This document shows, piece after piece, positions 55,799-64,000 of a stretch of DNA of 64,000 nt (positions within the stretch are counted from its first letter, which is position 1; every line of letters starts with the position of its first letter). The position numbers and the translations under genes were made by a program. The notes below the pieces were generated by a model. It saw only the letters and a program-made list of their open reading frames with translations. It ran no database searches and was not told the origin of the DNA. This DNA comes from Cupriavidus necator A5-1. Its GTDB lineage: Bacteria > Pseudomonadota > Gammaproteobacteria > Burkholderiales > Burkholderiaceae. Location: positions 3,410,001 to 3,474,000 of the forward strand of contig NZ_JQLI01000008.1 of the NCBI RefSeq assembly GCF_000744095.1, in the 5' to 3' direction.

Positions 55799-56209
55799 TC
55801 AGTGCTGCGTTCCCGAATAGGTGATCAGAAGACTCAGGGGTCCGTAGACGGGCACTTCGGTCCGGTACGAAAAATCGACCGACTGGATGGCGCCATTGTC
55901 GTCCTCGCGGATCAGCAGGTCTTCGCCTTTTACTGCGGCAATCCGGTCGATGATTGCCTGTTTGTCAAAATACTCGACCACTTCGCGCTTGTTCACTGCG
56001 CGCTGCTTCGCATAAGTGGCCGCGCGCTTGACCGAAAAATACTCCACCAGGCTGGGGATCGAGCGCACGGCGGGCAGGGCCACGCCGATCACGAACACCA
56101 CGATCACCAGCAGCGTCCAGACGGAAAAACCGCCCGCCCGGGCCCGCTGCCCCCGGTATGCCCCGCGCAAAGCCGGAACCATTTCCCCCACCTTCCTCAA
56201 TCGACCCAT
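55799..56209 (-). CDS. DUF4845 membrane protein
   Basis: 136 aa with one N-terminal membrane helix (FSVWTLLVIVVFVIGVALPA) after a basic cytoplasmic stretch, and a soluble domain ending VYGPLSLLITYSGTQH. DUF4845 genes lie between lepB and rnc in many beta-proteobacteria; no function is known. It resembles a truncated pseudopilin-like fold, which is a guess. Confidence 0.88.
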   Translation of the reverse strand: MGRLRKVGEMVPALRGAYRGQRARAGGFSVWTLLVIVVFVIGVALPAVRSIPSLVEYFSVKRAATYAKQRAVNKREVVEYFDKQAIIDRIAAVKGEDLLIREDDNGAIQSVDFSYRTEVPVYGPLSLLITYSGTQH

Positions 56210-56256
56210 CGCGCTTCCCTCGTTTTGTGTTGAGTGTTCTTGCGCCGCGGAGATTC

Positions 56257-57156
56257 TTATTTAAACGATCCCACGCGTCCGAAATTGCCCAGGTTCATCC
56301 AGATCACGAACGCCTTGCCGACGATATTCTGGTCCGGCACGAACCCCCAGTAACGGGAGTCGAGGCTGTTGTCCCGGTTGTCACCCATGACGAAATAGTG
56401 ACCCGCAGGTACCTTGCAAGTCACACCTAGCTGATTGTATGTGCAGTTCTCGCGGTACGGAAAATCCGGGTCCGCGCCCGCCACGAACGCCGGGCGGTCA
56501 ACGTCGTTCAGGATGCCATGATCGACGCTGCCCGGCAGCTTCTCGCGGAAATGCTTGGAATAGGCCAGCCGCTCCTCGTCCAGGAAGTCGGGCAGCACAG
56601 TGTATTCCGCCGGCTTGCCGTTGATGGTCAGGCGCTTGTTGGAATACTGCACCACGTCGCCCGGCACGCCGATGACACGCTTGATGTAATCGAGCGACTG
56701 GTCCTTCGGGTACCGGAACACCATCACGTCGCCGCGCTGGGGCTCGCGCACCTCCATCACCTTCTTGTTCACCACCGGCAGGCGGATGCCGTACTCGTAC
56801 TTGTTGACCAGGATGAAGTCGCCGATCAGCAGCGTCGGGATCATCGAGCCGGACGGGATCTTGAACGGCTCGACCACGAACGAGCGCAGCACGAACACCG
56901 CCAGGATCACCGGGAAGAAGCTGGCCGAATACTCCAGCCACCACGGCTGGCGCAGCTTTTCCTCGGCCAGGCGCTTGCGCGTGGCATCCGCATCCGCGGC
57001 GCGGAAGCGGCCCTGCAGGTCGCCCTGGCGCGAATCGAATTCCGCCAGCGCCAGCCGCGCCGAAGAGCGGCGCTGCCGCTCGAACACGAGCTTGTCCGCT
57101 ACCCATGCGACGCCCGTAATCACCACCAGCACAAAAAGGATCAGTGCAAAATTCAT
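56257..57156 (-). CDS. lepB: Signal peptidase I
   Basis: 299 aa. Two N-terminal membrane segments precede the catalytic domain. The nucleophile is Ser104 in PSGSMIPTLL and the general base is Lys159 in DYIKRVIGVPGD. YFVMGDNRDNSLDSRYWG is the family's C-terminal box. It cleaves signal peptides at the periplasmic face. It follows lepA by 82 nt. Confidence 0.97.
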   Translation of the reverse strand: MNFALILFVLVVITGVAWVADKLVFERQRRSSARLALAEFDSRQGDLQGRFRAADADATRKRLAEEKLRQPWWLEYSASFFPVILAVFVLRSFVVEPFKIPSGSMIPTLLIGDFILVNKYEYGIRLPVVNKKVMEVREPQRGDVMVFRYPKDQSLDYIKRVIGVPGDVVQYSNKRLTINGKPAEYTVLPDFLDEERLAYSKHFREKLPGSVDHGILNDVDRPAFVAGADPDFPYRENCTYNQLGVTCKVPAGHYFVMGDNRDNSLDSRYWGFVPDQNIVGKAFVIWMNLGNFGRVGSFK

Positions 57157-57238
57157 GACGGCTTCTGGTTCTTGGAAATCCTGGTACAGCCTTTGTTATT
57201 GGCGACCGGGCGCGACTGCGGCCACGCCCACACGCGAT

Positions 57239-59032
57239 TTACTTGTCGTCCACCTGCAGGATGGCCAGGAAGGCCTCCTGCGGAATCTCGACCGTACCCA
57301 CCTGCTTCATGCGCTTCTTGCCGGCCTTCTGCTTTTCCAGCAGCTTCTTCTTGCGCGAAATATCGCCGCCGTAGCACTTGGCCAGCACGTTCTTGCGCAG
57401 TGCCTTGACGTTTTCGCGGGCAATGATATTCGAGCCGATCGCGGCCTGGATCGCCACGTCGTACATCTGGCGCGGAATGATCTCTCGCATTTTCGCCGCC
57501 ACTTCGCGCCCACGGTATTGCGAGTTGGACCGGTGCACGATCACCGACAGCGCATCGACCTTGTCGCTGTTGATCAGGATGTCGACCTTGACCACGTCGG
57601 ACGGGCGATATTCCTTGAACTCGTAATCCATCGACGCATAACCGCGCGATACCGACTTCAGGCGGTCGAAGAAATCCAGCACGATTTCCGCCATCGGGAT
57701 CTCGTAGGTCAGCTGCACCTGCTTGCCGTGGTAGCTCATATTGATCTGCGTGCCGCGCTTCTGCGTGCACAGCGTGATCACCGAGCCGACATATTCCTGC
57801 GGCATGTACAGGTTGACCGTGACGATCGGTTCCAGGATCGCCTCGATCTTGCTTGGGTCGGGCATCTTGGCCGGGTTTTCCACCGTGACCATGGTGCCGT
57901 CGCGCATCTCGACCTGATAGACCACCGTCGGCGCGGTGGTGATCAAATCCATATCGAATTCGCGCTCCAGGCGCTCCTGCACGATTTCCATGTGCAACAG
58001 GCCCAGGAAGCCGCAGCGGAAGCCGAAGCCCAGCGCCTGCGAAACTTCCGGTTCGAACATCAGCGAAGCGTCGTTCAGGCGCAGCTTTTCCAGCGATTCC
58101 CGCAGCGCCTCGTACTGGTTGGCCTCAACCGGGTACAGGCCGGCGAACACCTGCGGCTTGACCTCCTTGAAGCCTGGCAGCGGCCCCTCTGCCTTGCGTT
58201 GCACGGTGGTAATGGTGTCGCCGACCTTGGCCGCCTTCAGCTCCTTGATGCCGGCGATGACGAAGCCCACCTCGCCCGCCGTCAGTGCATCGCGGGGAAT
58301 CGACTTCGGCGTGAACACGCCCACCTGCTCGACCAGGTGCTGCGAGCCGTTGGCCATCAGCAGTACCTTGTCCTTTGGGCGCAGCGTACCGTTGACCACC
58401 CGCACCAGCATCACCACACCGACGTAGTTGTCGAACCACGAATCGATGATCAGCGCCTGCAGCGGCGCGTTGGCGTCGCCCTTGGGCGGCGGCACCTTGG
58501 CGATCAGGGCCTCGATCACGTCCTGCACGCCCTGGCCGGTCTTGGCCGAGCACGGCGTGGCGTCCTGCGCGTCGATGCCGATCACGTCCTCGATTTCCTG
58601 GATCGCGTTGTCGGGATCGGCCTGCGGCAGGTCGATCTTGTTCAGCACCGGCACCACTTCCACGCCCAGCTCGATCGCGGTGTAGCAGTTGGCCACGGTC
58701 TGCGCCTCGACGCCCTGCGAGGCGTCGACCACCAGCAGCGCACCTTCGCAGGCCGACAGCGAGCGGCTCACTTCATAGCTGAAGTCGACGTGTCCCGGCG
58801 TGTCGATCAGGTTCAGGTTGTAGACCTGGCCGTCGCGCGCCTTGTAGCTGAGTGCGGCGGTCTGCGCCTTGATGGTGATGCCGCGCTCCTTTTCGATATC
58901 CATCGAATCGAGGACCTGCGCTTCCATCTCCCGATCCGACAGCCCTCCACAAAGCTGAATGATCCGGTCGGCCAGGGTGGACTTCCCATGGTCGATGTGG
59001 GCAATGATCGAAAAATTACGAATATGGTCCAT
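57239..59032 (-). CDS. lepA: Elongation factor 4
   Basis: 597 aa translational GTPase. Motifs: IIAHIDHGKSTLADR (G1), DTPGHVDFSYEV (G3), NKID (G4) and the LepA-specific C-terminus (KMREIIPRQMYDVAIQAAIG, RKNVLAKCYGGDISRKKKLL). It is a ribosome-associated factor affecting elongation and assembly. Length is the family norm. Confidence 0.97.
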   Translation of the reverse strand: MDHIRNFSIIAHIDHGKSTLADRIIQLCGGLSDREMEAQVLDSMDIEKERGITIKAQTAALSYKARDGQVYNLNLIDTPGHVDFSYEVSRSLSACEGALLVVDASQGVEAQTVANCYTAIELGVEVVPVLNKIDLPQADPDNAIQEIEDVIGIDAQDATPCSAKTGQGVQDVIEALIAKVPPPKGDANAPLQALIIDSWFDNYVGVVMLVRVVNGTLRPKDKVLLMANGSQHLVEQVGVFTPKSIPRDALTAGEVGFVIAGIKELKAAKVGDTITTVQRKAEGPLPGFKEVKPQVFAGLYPVEANQYEALRESLEKLRLNDASLMFEPEVSQALGFGFRCGFLGLLHMEIVQERLEREFDMDLITTAPTVVYQVEMRDGTMVTVENPAKMPDPSKIEAILEPIVTVNLYMPQEYVGSVITLCTQKRGTQINMSYHGKQVQLTYEIPMAEIVLDFFDRLKSVSRGYASMDYEFKEYRPSDVVKVDILINSDKVDALSVIVHRSNSQYRGREVAAKMREIIPRQMYDVAIQAAIGSNIIARENVKALRKNVLAKCYGGDISRKKKLLEKQKAGKKRMKQVGTVEIPQEAFLAILQVDDK

Positions 59033-59242
59033 CTAGTCTTCAGGGGAGCGCCGGCAAGAGGGCCCAGGCAGCTTCAAGCGTTCGTGAACGGCCCGGCGCC
59101 GCGCGCCGCGAGGCGTGCGCGGGCGTGCCGCAAGGTTTGGAGGTGCAATTTTTGCGCCAATCTGGAATTTTACCGGATTTTCAACGGCTTCCGGGTCGTG
59201 AAATGGTCGCGCTGCACGGCTGCCGGCCGCTGTCAGCGTCCG
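59033..59242. other. Intergenic region lepA / glutaredoxin
   Basis: 210 bp. A GC-rich half is followed by an AT-richer patch (around 59140-59195) with short poly-T and ATTTT words. A promoter for lepA may lie there, but I cannot assign clear hexamers. Confidence 0.4.
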
Positions 59243-59527
59243 TCAGCGGCTGGCGTTGGCGGCGCCATGTGCGGCAAGCCACACCCTCACCGCTGCTTCG
59301 TCAAGGAAATAGTGGCAAAGCTGCGTCGCCTTCCCTTCCAGCTCGGCCGGCGTGCCGGGCATCAGTACCGGCACCAGTTCGCCGAAGCGGTCTTCGAGGC
59401 CGGGATCGGCATCGACATCCACTTCATGCAGTTCGAAAGAAAAATCGCGCCGGAGCAGTTCCAGCGCGACCTTCATGTCATCGCACAGGTGGCAGTATGC
59501 CCGGCCGTACAGCGTCAGCGCAGGCAT
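59243..59527 (-). CDS. Glutaredoxin-family thiol protein
   Basis: 94 aa thioredoxin fold beginning LTLYGRAYCHLCDDMKVAL. The CHLC active site suits the DUF836/GlrX-like subgroup, and the cis-Pro is in VPVLMPG-like ELVPVLMPGTPAELEG. It lies 18 nt after the end of the mucD-like gene on the same strand and is probably co-transcribed with it. Its partner is unknown. Confidence 0.87.
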   Translation of the reverse strand: MPALTLYGRAYCHLCDDMKVALELLRRDFSFELHEVDVDADPGLEDRFGELVPVLMPGTPAELEGKATQLCHYFLDEAAVRVWLAAHGAANASR

Positions 59528-59545
59528 ACCGGATCCAGGTGTCGA

Positions 59546-61045
59546 TCAGCGGGCGGACGTAGCGCCCGGACGCAGCGTCAGTACCTGGGTGGCGTCGCCG
59601 CGCCGCACGAACACCGCGGCGATCCGGCTCTTGTCCAGGCTGCGCACCAGCTCGTTGAACTGGCGCGCGTTGGTCACGTCGGTGTCGCCCAGGCGCAGGA
59701 TGATGTCGCCCGGACGGATGCCGGCACGCGCCGCCGGGCCGTCGGCCAACTCGACCTCCACGCCGGACTTGAGCTTGAGCTCCTTCAGGCGTGCGTCGGG
59801 CAGGTCGTTGACCACCAGCCCCAGGGCGTTGGGCTTGCTCGCCTGCGCGCCCTCGTCCTTGGGCTTGGCGCTGCTGCTGGCGCGGGCCTTGCCGTCCGGC
59901 TCCAGCTCGGTGACGGTGATGGTGACCTCGCGGGTCCCGCCCTTGCGCCACAGCTGCAGCGGCACGCGCGTGCCCGGCTTGGTATCGCCCACCAGGCGCG
60001 GCAGGTCCGAAGCGCGTTCGATATCGCGGCCGTTGAACTTCAGGATGATGTCGCCGGCCTCGATGCCCGCCTTCTCGGCCGGACCGCCCGGCTCCACGCT
60101 GCCGACCAGCGCGCCGCGCGCACGGCCCAGACCCAGCGAATCGGCCACTTCCTTAGTGACATCGCCGATCGCCACGGCGATGCGGCCGCGCGTCACGCGC
60201 CCAGCGGTCTTGAGCTGCTCGGACACGCGCATCGCCTCGTCGATCGGGATCGCGAACGAGATGCCCATATAGCCACCGCTGCGGCTGTAGATCTGCGAGT
60301 TGATACCGATCACTTCGCCGCGCAGGTTGATCAGCGGACCGCCGGAGTTGCCCGGGTTGACCGCCACGTCGGTCTGGATGAACGGCAAGTAGTCGCCGGT
60401 GTCGCGGCCCTTGGCCGAGACGATGCCGGCGGTGACGCTGTTGTCCAGCCCGAACGGCGAGCCGATCGCCAGCACCCATTCACCGGCGCGGACCTTGTCG
60501 GAATCGCCCAGTGGCAGGCGCGGCAGGCCGCTGGCCTCGATCTTCAGCAGCGCGACGTCGGTGCGCTTGTCCGAGCCGATCAGCTTGGCCTTGAACTCGC
60601 GCTTGTCCGGCAGGGTCACGTAGATGGTTTCGGCATCGGCCACCACGTGCGCGTTGGTCATCACATAGCCGTCCTGGCTGATGATGAAGCCCGAGCCCAC
60701 GCCGCGACTCTGCTCTTCCTGCTGCGGCGGCTGCGGCTGCGGCTGGCCGCGGCGCGGAGGGGTGCCGGGCGCCGGCGCGCCGGGCATGGGCACGCCGAAG
60801 AAGCGGCGGAAGAATTCGGCCATCTCGTCATCGTCGCCGGGCGCGCCGCTGCGCTGGCGCACGCGCTCCGTGGTGCGGATATTGACCACGGCCGGGCTCG
60901 CCTTTTCCACCAGGTCAGTGAAATCGGGCAGGTTGTAGTTGGCGGCGGCAGCCTGGGCATGGCTGACTTCGGCCACGGTCGGGCCGAGCACCAACATGGC
61001 AGCCATGACCATGGCCCGCGCCAGGGCTGGAGATCTGAAAGTCAT
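59546..61045 (-). CDS. mucD: Periplasmic serine protease MucD/DegQ type
   Basis: 499 aa. A signal peptide is followed by a trypsin-like domain with His in MTNAHVVADAETI, Asp in RTDVALLKI and Ser in NPGNSGGPLINLRGEVIG. Two PDZ domains follow (about 290-380 and 405-495). A Gly/Pro/Gln-rich linker (PPRRGQPQPQPPQQE) sits in the LA-loop region. It degrades misfolded envelope proteins and tunes the RseA-RseB pathway. I chose the ATG at 61045, with GGGAG 7 nt upstream. Confidence 0.95.
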   Translation of the reverse strand: MTFRSPALARAMVMAAMLVLGPTVAEVSHAQAAAANYNLPDFTDLVEKASPAVVNIRTTERVRQRSGAPGDDDEMAEFFRRFFGVPMPGAPAPGTPPRRGQPQPQPPQQEEQSRGVGSGFIISQDGYVMTNAHVVADAETIYVTLPDKREFKAKLIGSDKRTDVALLKIEASGLPRLPLGDSDKVRAGEWVLAIGSPFGLDNSVTAGIVSAKGRDTGDYLPFIQTDVAVNPGNSGGPLINLRGEVIGINSQIYSRSGGYMGISFAIPIDEAMRVSEQLKTAGRVTRGRIAVAIGDVTKEVADSLGLGRARGALVGSVEPGGPAEKAGIEAGDIILKFNGRDIERASDLPRLVGDTKPGTRVPLQLWRKGGTREVTITVTELEPDGKARASSSAKPKDEGAQASKPNALGLVVNDLPDARLKELKLKSGVEVELADGPAARAGIRPGDIILRLGDTDVTNARQFNELVRSLDKSRIAAVFVRRGDATQVLTLRPGATSAR

Positions 61046-61177
61046 CGACAACTCCCGGGATTCAGGGAAAGAAGGTAAAGCTGGATGTGATCCTTTGGCG
61101 GGGACCCCTGCACAGGTTTCATGGAGCCGGCACTGGGGACGGAGGGTCCCGCGGCGCCGGCTGCACCTGCGTTTGGC

Positions 61178-62266
61178 TTAGTGTACCGCCTTGGGCGGGC
61201 GGTATTCCACGGCTGTCGCAAACTGCTTGACGGTGCTCGCCGGCACCTCGCCCACCACGGTAATCCAGAAATCGGAGATCCGGCGCACCACGACCTGGGT
61301 CGCCCCGAGCGCGGCCACGCCTTCGCGGCGCACACGTTGCTCGGAAACCGGCTCGATAAAGATCGACAGGCCGGTGAGCCCGTCGCTGTAGACAATCTGC
61401 AGCACTTCGAAAACCTGGCTGCGGCCGTTGTTCTGCGCCGATGCGCGCAGCTCGCCCAGCGGGCGGCGGACTTCGCGAATCTTCTGGAAGCCCTTCAGCG
61501 GCACCGCGATCGACCAGCCCTCGTCGGCGATATTGGTCGGCTGGTAATTGACCTCGTAGTGGTTCCAGCTGCTGGCACTCTTGATCGCGCTGAGAATGCG
61601 CTGCTTCTCCGACGGCACGCCGATCTGCACCTGCGAGAACGCGACCTGCTCCAGCACCTTGCCGCCGTCGCCGATGGTCTGCGCACGCATCAGCAGGCCG
61701 GAACTCTTCTCGGCCCACAGCCGCACCGCGTAGCGCGCGGCATCGTGCGGTTCCAGCGCAAAGACCTCGCACTCCATGCCCGCGACCCGCTCCGCGGGCA
61801 TCTTGCGCATGTCGTACAGCTCCAGCACGTCGCTCTTGTTGGTGGCGAGCAGCGCCGGGAAGCGGTCCTTGGCTTCCTGCTTCTCCACCACCACCAGCTT
61901 GGCCTCGGGGATCAGGCTGTGCACGACGTCGTTCTGCCGCAGCACCTCGCGCGGCTTGCCGTCGAGCGTTTCCAGGCGTTCGTATTCGTTGTGGACGAGA
62001 TCGCTGTAATGCTGGATGCGCGACGCATGCATGACGCTGCCGCGCTGATAGATCAGCGTGCCGACATAATTCTCGCGCTGCGCGGCTTTGTGGATCTTGT
62101 TGAGCCAGGCGGTGGCGTCGCGTCGATTCAGCGTACTGTCCGAAGGCTGCGCGGTGGCCGCGGCAGCAGTCAGACACAAGGCCAGAAAAAAGGACCTACG
62201 CACGGCCCTGATTTTCTGGGCGCCCGCTACGTAGGCGGGCGACCATCCTTTATGCATGTCCGGCAT
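61178..62266 (-). CDS. rseB: Sigma-E regulator RseB/MucB
   Basis: 362 aa periplasmic protein. After a signal segment (FFLALCLTAAAATAQ) it has the LolA-like N-terminal domain (YVGTLIYQRG, MHASRIQHYSD) and the MucB/RseB C-terminal domain (GLTGLSIFIEPV). It binds RseA and shields it from cleavage. The ATG overlaps the rseA stop codon by one base (TAATG). Confidence 0.92.
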   Translation of the reverse strand: MPDMHKGWSPAYVAGAQKIRAVRRSFFLALCLTAAAATAQPSDSTLNRRDATAWLNKIHKAAQRENYVGTLIYQRGSVMHASRIQHYSDLVHNEYERLETLDGKPREVLRQNDVVHSLIPEAKLVVVEKQEAKDRFPALLATNKSDVLELYDMRKMPAERVAGMECEVFALEPHDAARYAVRLWAEKSSGLLMRAQTIGDGGKVLEQVAFSQVQIGVPSEKQRILSAIKSASSWNHYEVNYQPTNIADEGWSIAVPLKGFQKIREVRRPLGELRASAQNNGRSQVFEVLQIVYSDGLTGLSIFIEPVSEQRVRREGVAALGATQVVVRRISDFWITVVGEVPASTVKQFATAVEYRPPKAVH

Positions 62267-62889
62267 TATTCCTGCGTATTTTCCTGAGAGAAGCTTGCAC
62301 CGTTGGCAACCGTGCGCATGGTCGGAACGACAGCATCCGTTGCCACCGACGTGCGATGGGCACGCAGGTATTCGTCCAGGCGGGGATCGCGAATCATCTG
62401 GGTGTTTTCCGCCGCCACGGTGACAATGCCATTCGGCTGCGCGGGCTGGTCGGCGCGCGCCACCACGGCATCCGGCGTGCCCAGGCTGGCGGGGCCGCGC
62501 ATCTGCGGCACGACCACCCAGCTGACCGCCGCCACGGCGGCCGCGATCGCGGTACCCGGCATCACGCGGCGCACCCACGACGGCCTGACCAGCAGGCGAT
62601 GGCGAGCGCTGGCCTGCGCCACGGCCGGCACCAGCACGTGCGGCTCGGCTTCCAGGCGTGCGGAAAATTTGGCGAGAAAAGCGGCGGTGGAGCCCGCGTG
62701 CGTCAGGTCTTCCGAGCGCAACGTGTCACCGATCAACTGGTATGCGGTCCAGTCGGACAGGCCGGTGTCGCTTTTCGCGAGGGCCAGCACGGCATCGACT
62801 TCGTGCGGCGACAGTTCGCCGTCCATCAGTACGGAGATCTGCTCCGCTGCTTCCACTACATGAACCGACTGCTTATGAGCCTGACCCAT
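62266..62889 (-). CDS. rseA: Anti-sigma-E factor RseA/MucA
   Basis: 207 aa. The cytoplasmic N-terminal anti-sigma domain has EQISVLMDGELSPHEVDAVL. One membrane helix lies near 135-150 (AIAAAVAAVSWVVVPQ) and a periplasmic tail follows. It holds RpoE at the membrane until regulated proteolysis. The start at 62889 gives the family N-terminus; the longer ORF upstream overlaps the gap to rpoE. Confidence 0.9.
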   Translation of the reverse strand: MGQAHKQSVHVVEAAEQISVLMDGELSPHEVDAVLALAKSDTGLSDWTAYQLIGDTLRSEDLTHAGSTAAFLAKFSARLEAEPHVLVPAVAQASARHRLLVRPSWVRRVMPGTAIAAAVAAVSWVVVPQMRGPASLGTPDAVVARADQPAQPNGIVTVAAENTQMIRDPRLDEYLRAHRTSVATDAVVPTMRTVANGASFSQENTQE

Positions 62890-62994
62890 TTCCCACCCCA
62901 AGACATTCCATTGAACACCGATAATCCCGTCACTTCTGTCGCTTATCGATGCAGGAATAGGCTGCAACGCTGGCCGCACGACATTCTTCTTCAA

Positions 62995-63594
62995 CTACCA
63001 CCGCTTGCCTTCTGCCGTTCCCAGCAGCGGGCGTAATCTCTCGGCAATCGCCTCGCGCGCACGGAAGATGCGCGAGCGTACGGTGCCGATCGGACATCCC
63101 ATCGCTTCGGCGATCTCCTCATAGCTGAGGCCCTCGATCTCGCGCAGCGTGATGGCGGTCCGCAATTCCTCCGGTAGTGCTTCCATCGCGCGGTTCACCG
63201 TCTCGGCGACCTGGCGCGTGTGAAGCATCGACTCCGGCGTATTGATATCCCTTAGTTGCTCACCGTCCGCAAAAGTTTCAGCCTCTTCTGCATCGATATC
63301 GCTGGACGCTTCCGGGCGGCGGCCTTGGGTGGCCAAATAATTCTTGGCCGTGTTGACGGCGATCCGGTACAGCCACGTATAGAAGGCCGACTCCCCGCGA
63401 AACTGGGGCAAGGCACGGTATGCCTTGATAAAGGCATCCTGCGCCACATCCTCGACTTCGGCGGGGTCCCTGACCAGGCGCGAAATCAGGCGAATGATCT
63501 TCCGATGGTATTTGGTCACCAGAAGTTCAAAGGCCCGCTTATCGCCCTGCTGGACGCGTTCAACTAGGAGCTGATCGGCTTCGCGTTCGCTCAC
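62995..63594 (-). CDS. rpoE: RNA polymerase sigma factor RpoE (sigma-24)
   Basis: 199 aa ECF sigma factor. Region 2 contains VTKYHRKIIRLISRLVRD and the DVAQDAFIKAYRALPQFRG -10 recognition helix. Region 4 contains LREIEGLSYEEIAEAMGCP and the GTVRSRIFRARE helix. The start is a GTG at 63594 with AGGTGAG about 7 nt upstream. It heads the rpoE-rseA-rseB-mucD operon for envelope stress. Confidence 0.96.
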   Translation of the reverse strand: MSEREADQLLVERVQQGDKRAFELLVTKYHRKIIRLISRLVRDPAEVEDVAQDAFIKAYRALPQFRGESAFYTWLYRIAVNTAKNYLATQGRRPEASSDIDAEEAETFADGEQLRDINTPESMLHTRQVAETVNRAMEALPEELRTAITLREIEGLSYEEIAEAMGCPIGTVRSRIFRAREAIAERLRPLLGTAEGKRW

Positions 63595-63703
63595 GTATGG
63601 CTCACCTGCAGTGTATCTCTTGGTTTGGTCGTCACGACAAACGTTGTATTTTACCTACGATTCAGGACTCGCCCGGTGAAGCCGCGCCTCCTGTGACCGC
63701 AAG

Positions 63704-64000
63704 CTAACAAAATCGTTCCCCACCCGGCGATTCTGGTTGCACCCGCAGTGCAACTCTGGCGGCGCGGTGCAACCGCCGCACCATGTCGGCCGAGGCAGCT
63801 TGCCAGGGAAGGAAGATGGCGCCCGGCATCCCGGGCGCGCCGGGAGCGAAACGCACGACAGCAGCACCACCGGCGTGCCAGCCGGCGCGGACCACGGTCT
63901 CGTGCCCGACACCGCCCGGCCCTTCCAGCCGGATCCGCAGCGGCCCCCTGCCGTCGGTGGCTGGCAGCACGGCCACACAGCGCCAGCGCAAGGCAAGCCA
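63704..64000 (-). CDS. Partial gene upstream of rpoE, YgfX-like?
   Basis: The frame is open to the window edge on the minus strand and ends at 63704. About 98 residues are visible, ending FLPWQAASADMVRRLHRAARV and a short tail. The pattern LPW-x5-D-x3-RRL near the C-terminus recalls YgfX/CptA-type membrane-associated proteins, but the N-terminus with its expected helices is outside the window. This assignment is a guess. Confidence 0.55.
   Translation of the reverse strand, partial: WLALRWRCVAVLPATDGRGPLRIRLEGPGGVGHETVVRAGWHAGGAAVVRFAPGAPGMPGAIFLPWQAASADMVRRLHRAARVALRVQPESPGGERFC

Noticed and set aside
56765..61078. A 1437-codon open frame on the plus strand across lepB, lepA and mucD
   Set aside because: It is antisense to three well-identified genes, and its translation is His/Arg/Gln-rich noise. 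A start codon and open length are not evidence in this GC content.

Overview
The window is a GC-rich chromosomal segment of a beta-proteobacterium of the Burkholderiaceae, most probably Cupriavidus (close to the C. necator / C. taiwanensis group) or a near relative. I infer this from the third-position GC bias, the EarP/EF-P arginine pair, the run rpoE-rseA-rseB-mucD-lepA-lepB-rnc-era-recO-pdxJ-acpS-nagZ and the rhizobial-type glycerol ABC operon. No search could be run, so family calls come from reading motifs in the translated proteins.

Layout. 1-3.6 kb: the 3' part of a sensor diguanylate cyclase, followed by an IS1634-type insertion sequence that landed on its stop codon. 3.6-16.1 kb: a glycerol regulon. 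glpR is divergent from a six-gene ABC importer operon (glpS-glpT-glpP-glpQ-glpU-glpV). purU and a NUDIX gene follow, then glpK and glpD. 16.1-23.2 kb: small envelope and hypothetical genes (MliC-like, LprI-like, WxxGxW-type, CopD-like), a YfiR-YfiN c-di-GMP module, a D-amino-acid transaminase and tRNA-Ser(GGA). 23.3-31.6 kb: a VC_2705-type symporter and acs (acetate use), an EamA transporter, an IS607-family element (serine recombinase plus TnpB) and a UPF0114 membrane protein. 31.7-36.5 kb: class I fumarase, glutamate racemase and a large tandem AAA+ ATPase. 36.7-40.2 kb: iron/heme genes. A 21-codon membrane ORF, tonB, exbB and exbD lie behind one Fur-box-like site and hemP behind another; a hairpin-rich transcript region and an HbpS/GlcG-like protein follow. 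40.3-45.1 kb: two low-complexity secreted proteins, tRNA-Leu(UAA), yeiH with a divergent LysR regulator, and a short CPA2 antiporter. 45.4-50.9 kb: tRNA-Cys, two identical tRNA-Gly, pgsA, uvrC, and earP-efp. 50.9-64 kb: the conserved minus-strand housekeeping block ending in the sigma-E locus; the window stops inside one more minus-strand gene.

How it fits together. GlpSTPQUV should import glycerol, GlpK phosphorylates it, GlpD oxidises glycerol-3-phosphate into the respiratory chain, and the DeoR-family GlpR should repress. The symporter and Acs form an acetate uptake/activation pair. TonB-ExbB-ExbD energises outer-membrane siderophore/heme receptors encoded elsewhere. RpoE-RseA-RseB-MucD is the envelope stress circuit.

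Most interesting signals. (1) The two glycerol-importer ATPases carry complementary defects: GlpT lacks the LSGGQ signature and GlpS lacks the H-loop histidine, which predicts one consensus and one degenerate ATP site. (2) The TnpB lacks the usual RuvC-II glutamate, and two perfect hairpins sit in the 3' end of its gene where an omega-RNA scaffold would be. (3) The acetate-type symporter contains a canonical 12-residue EF-hand loop. (4) A hairpin-rich 200-nt stretch ending in a strong terminator follows hemP. (5) A secreted protein consists of six 12-residue DPYTDGARxGKP-type repeats. (6) The same 15-bp palindrome GTTAC-N5-GTAAC lies upstream of two unrelated promoters. (7) The IS inserted exactly at a stop codon, with a frameshift in its transposase.
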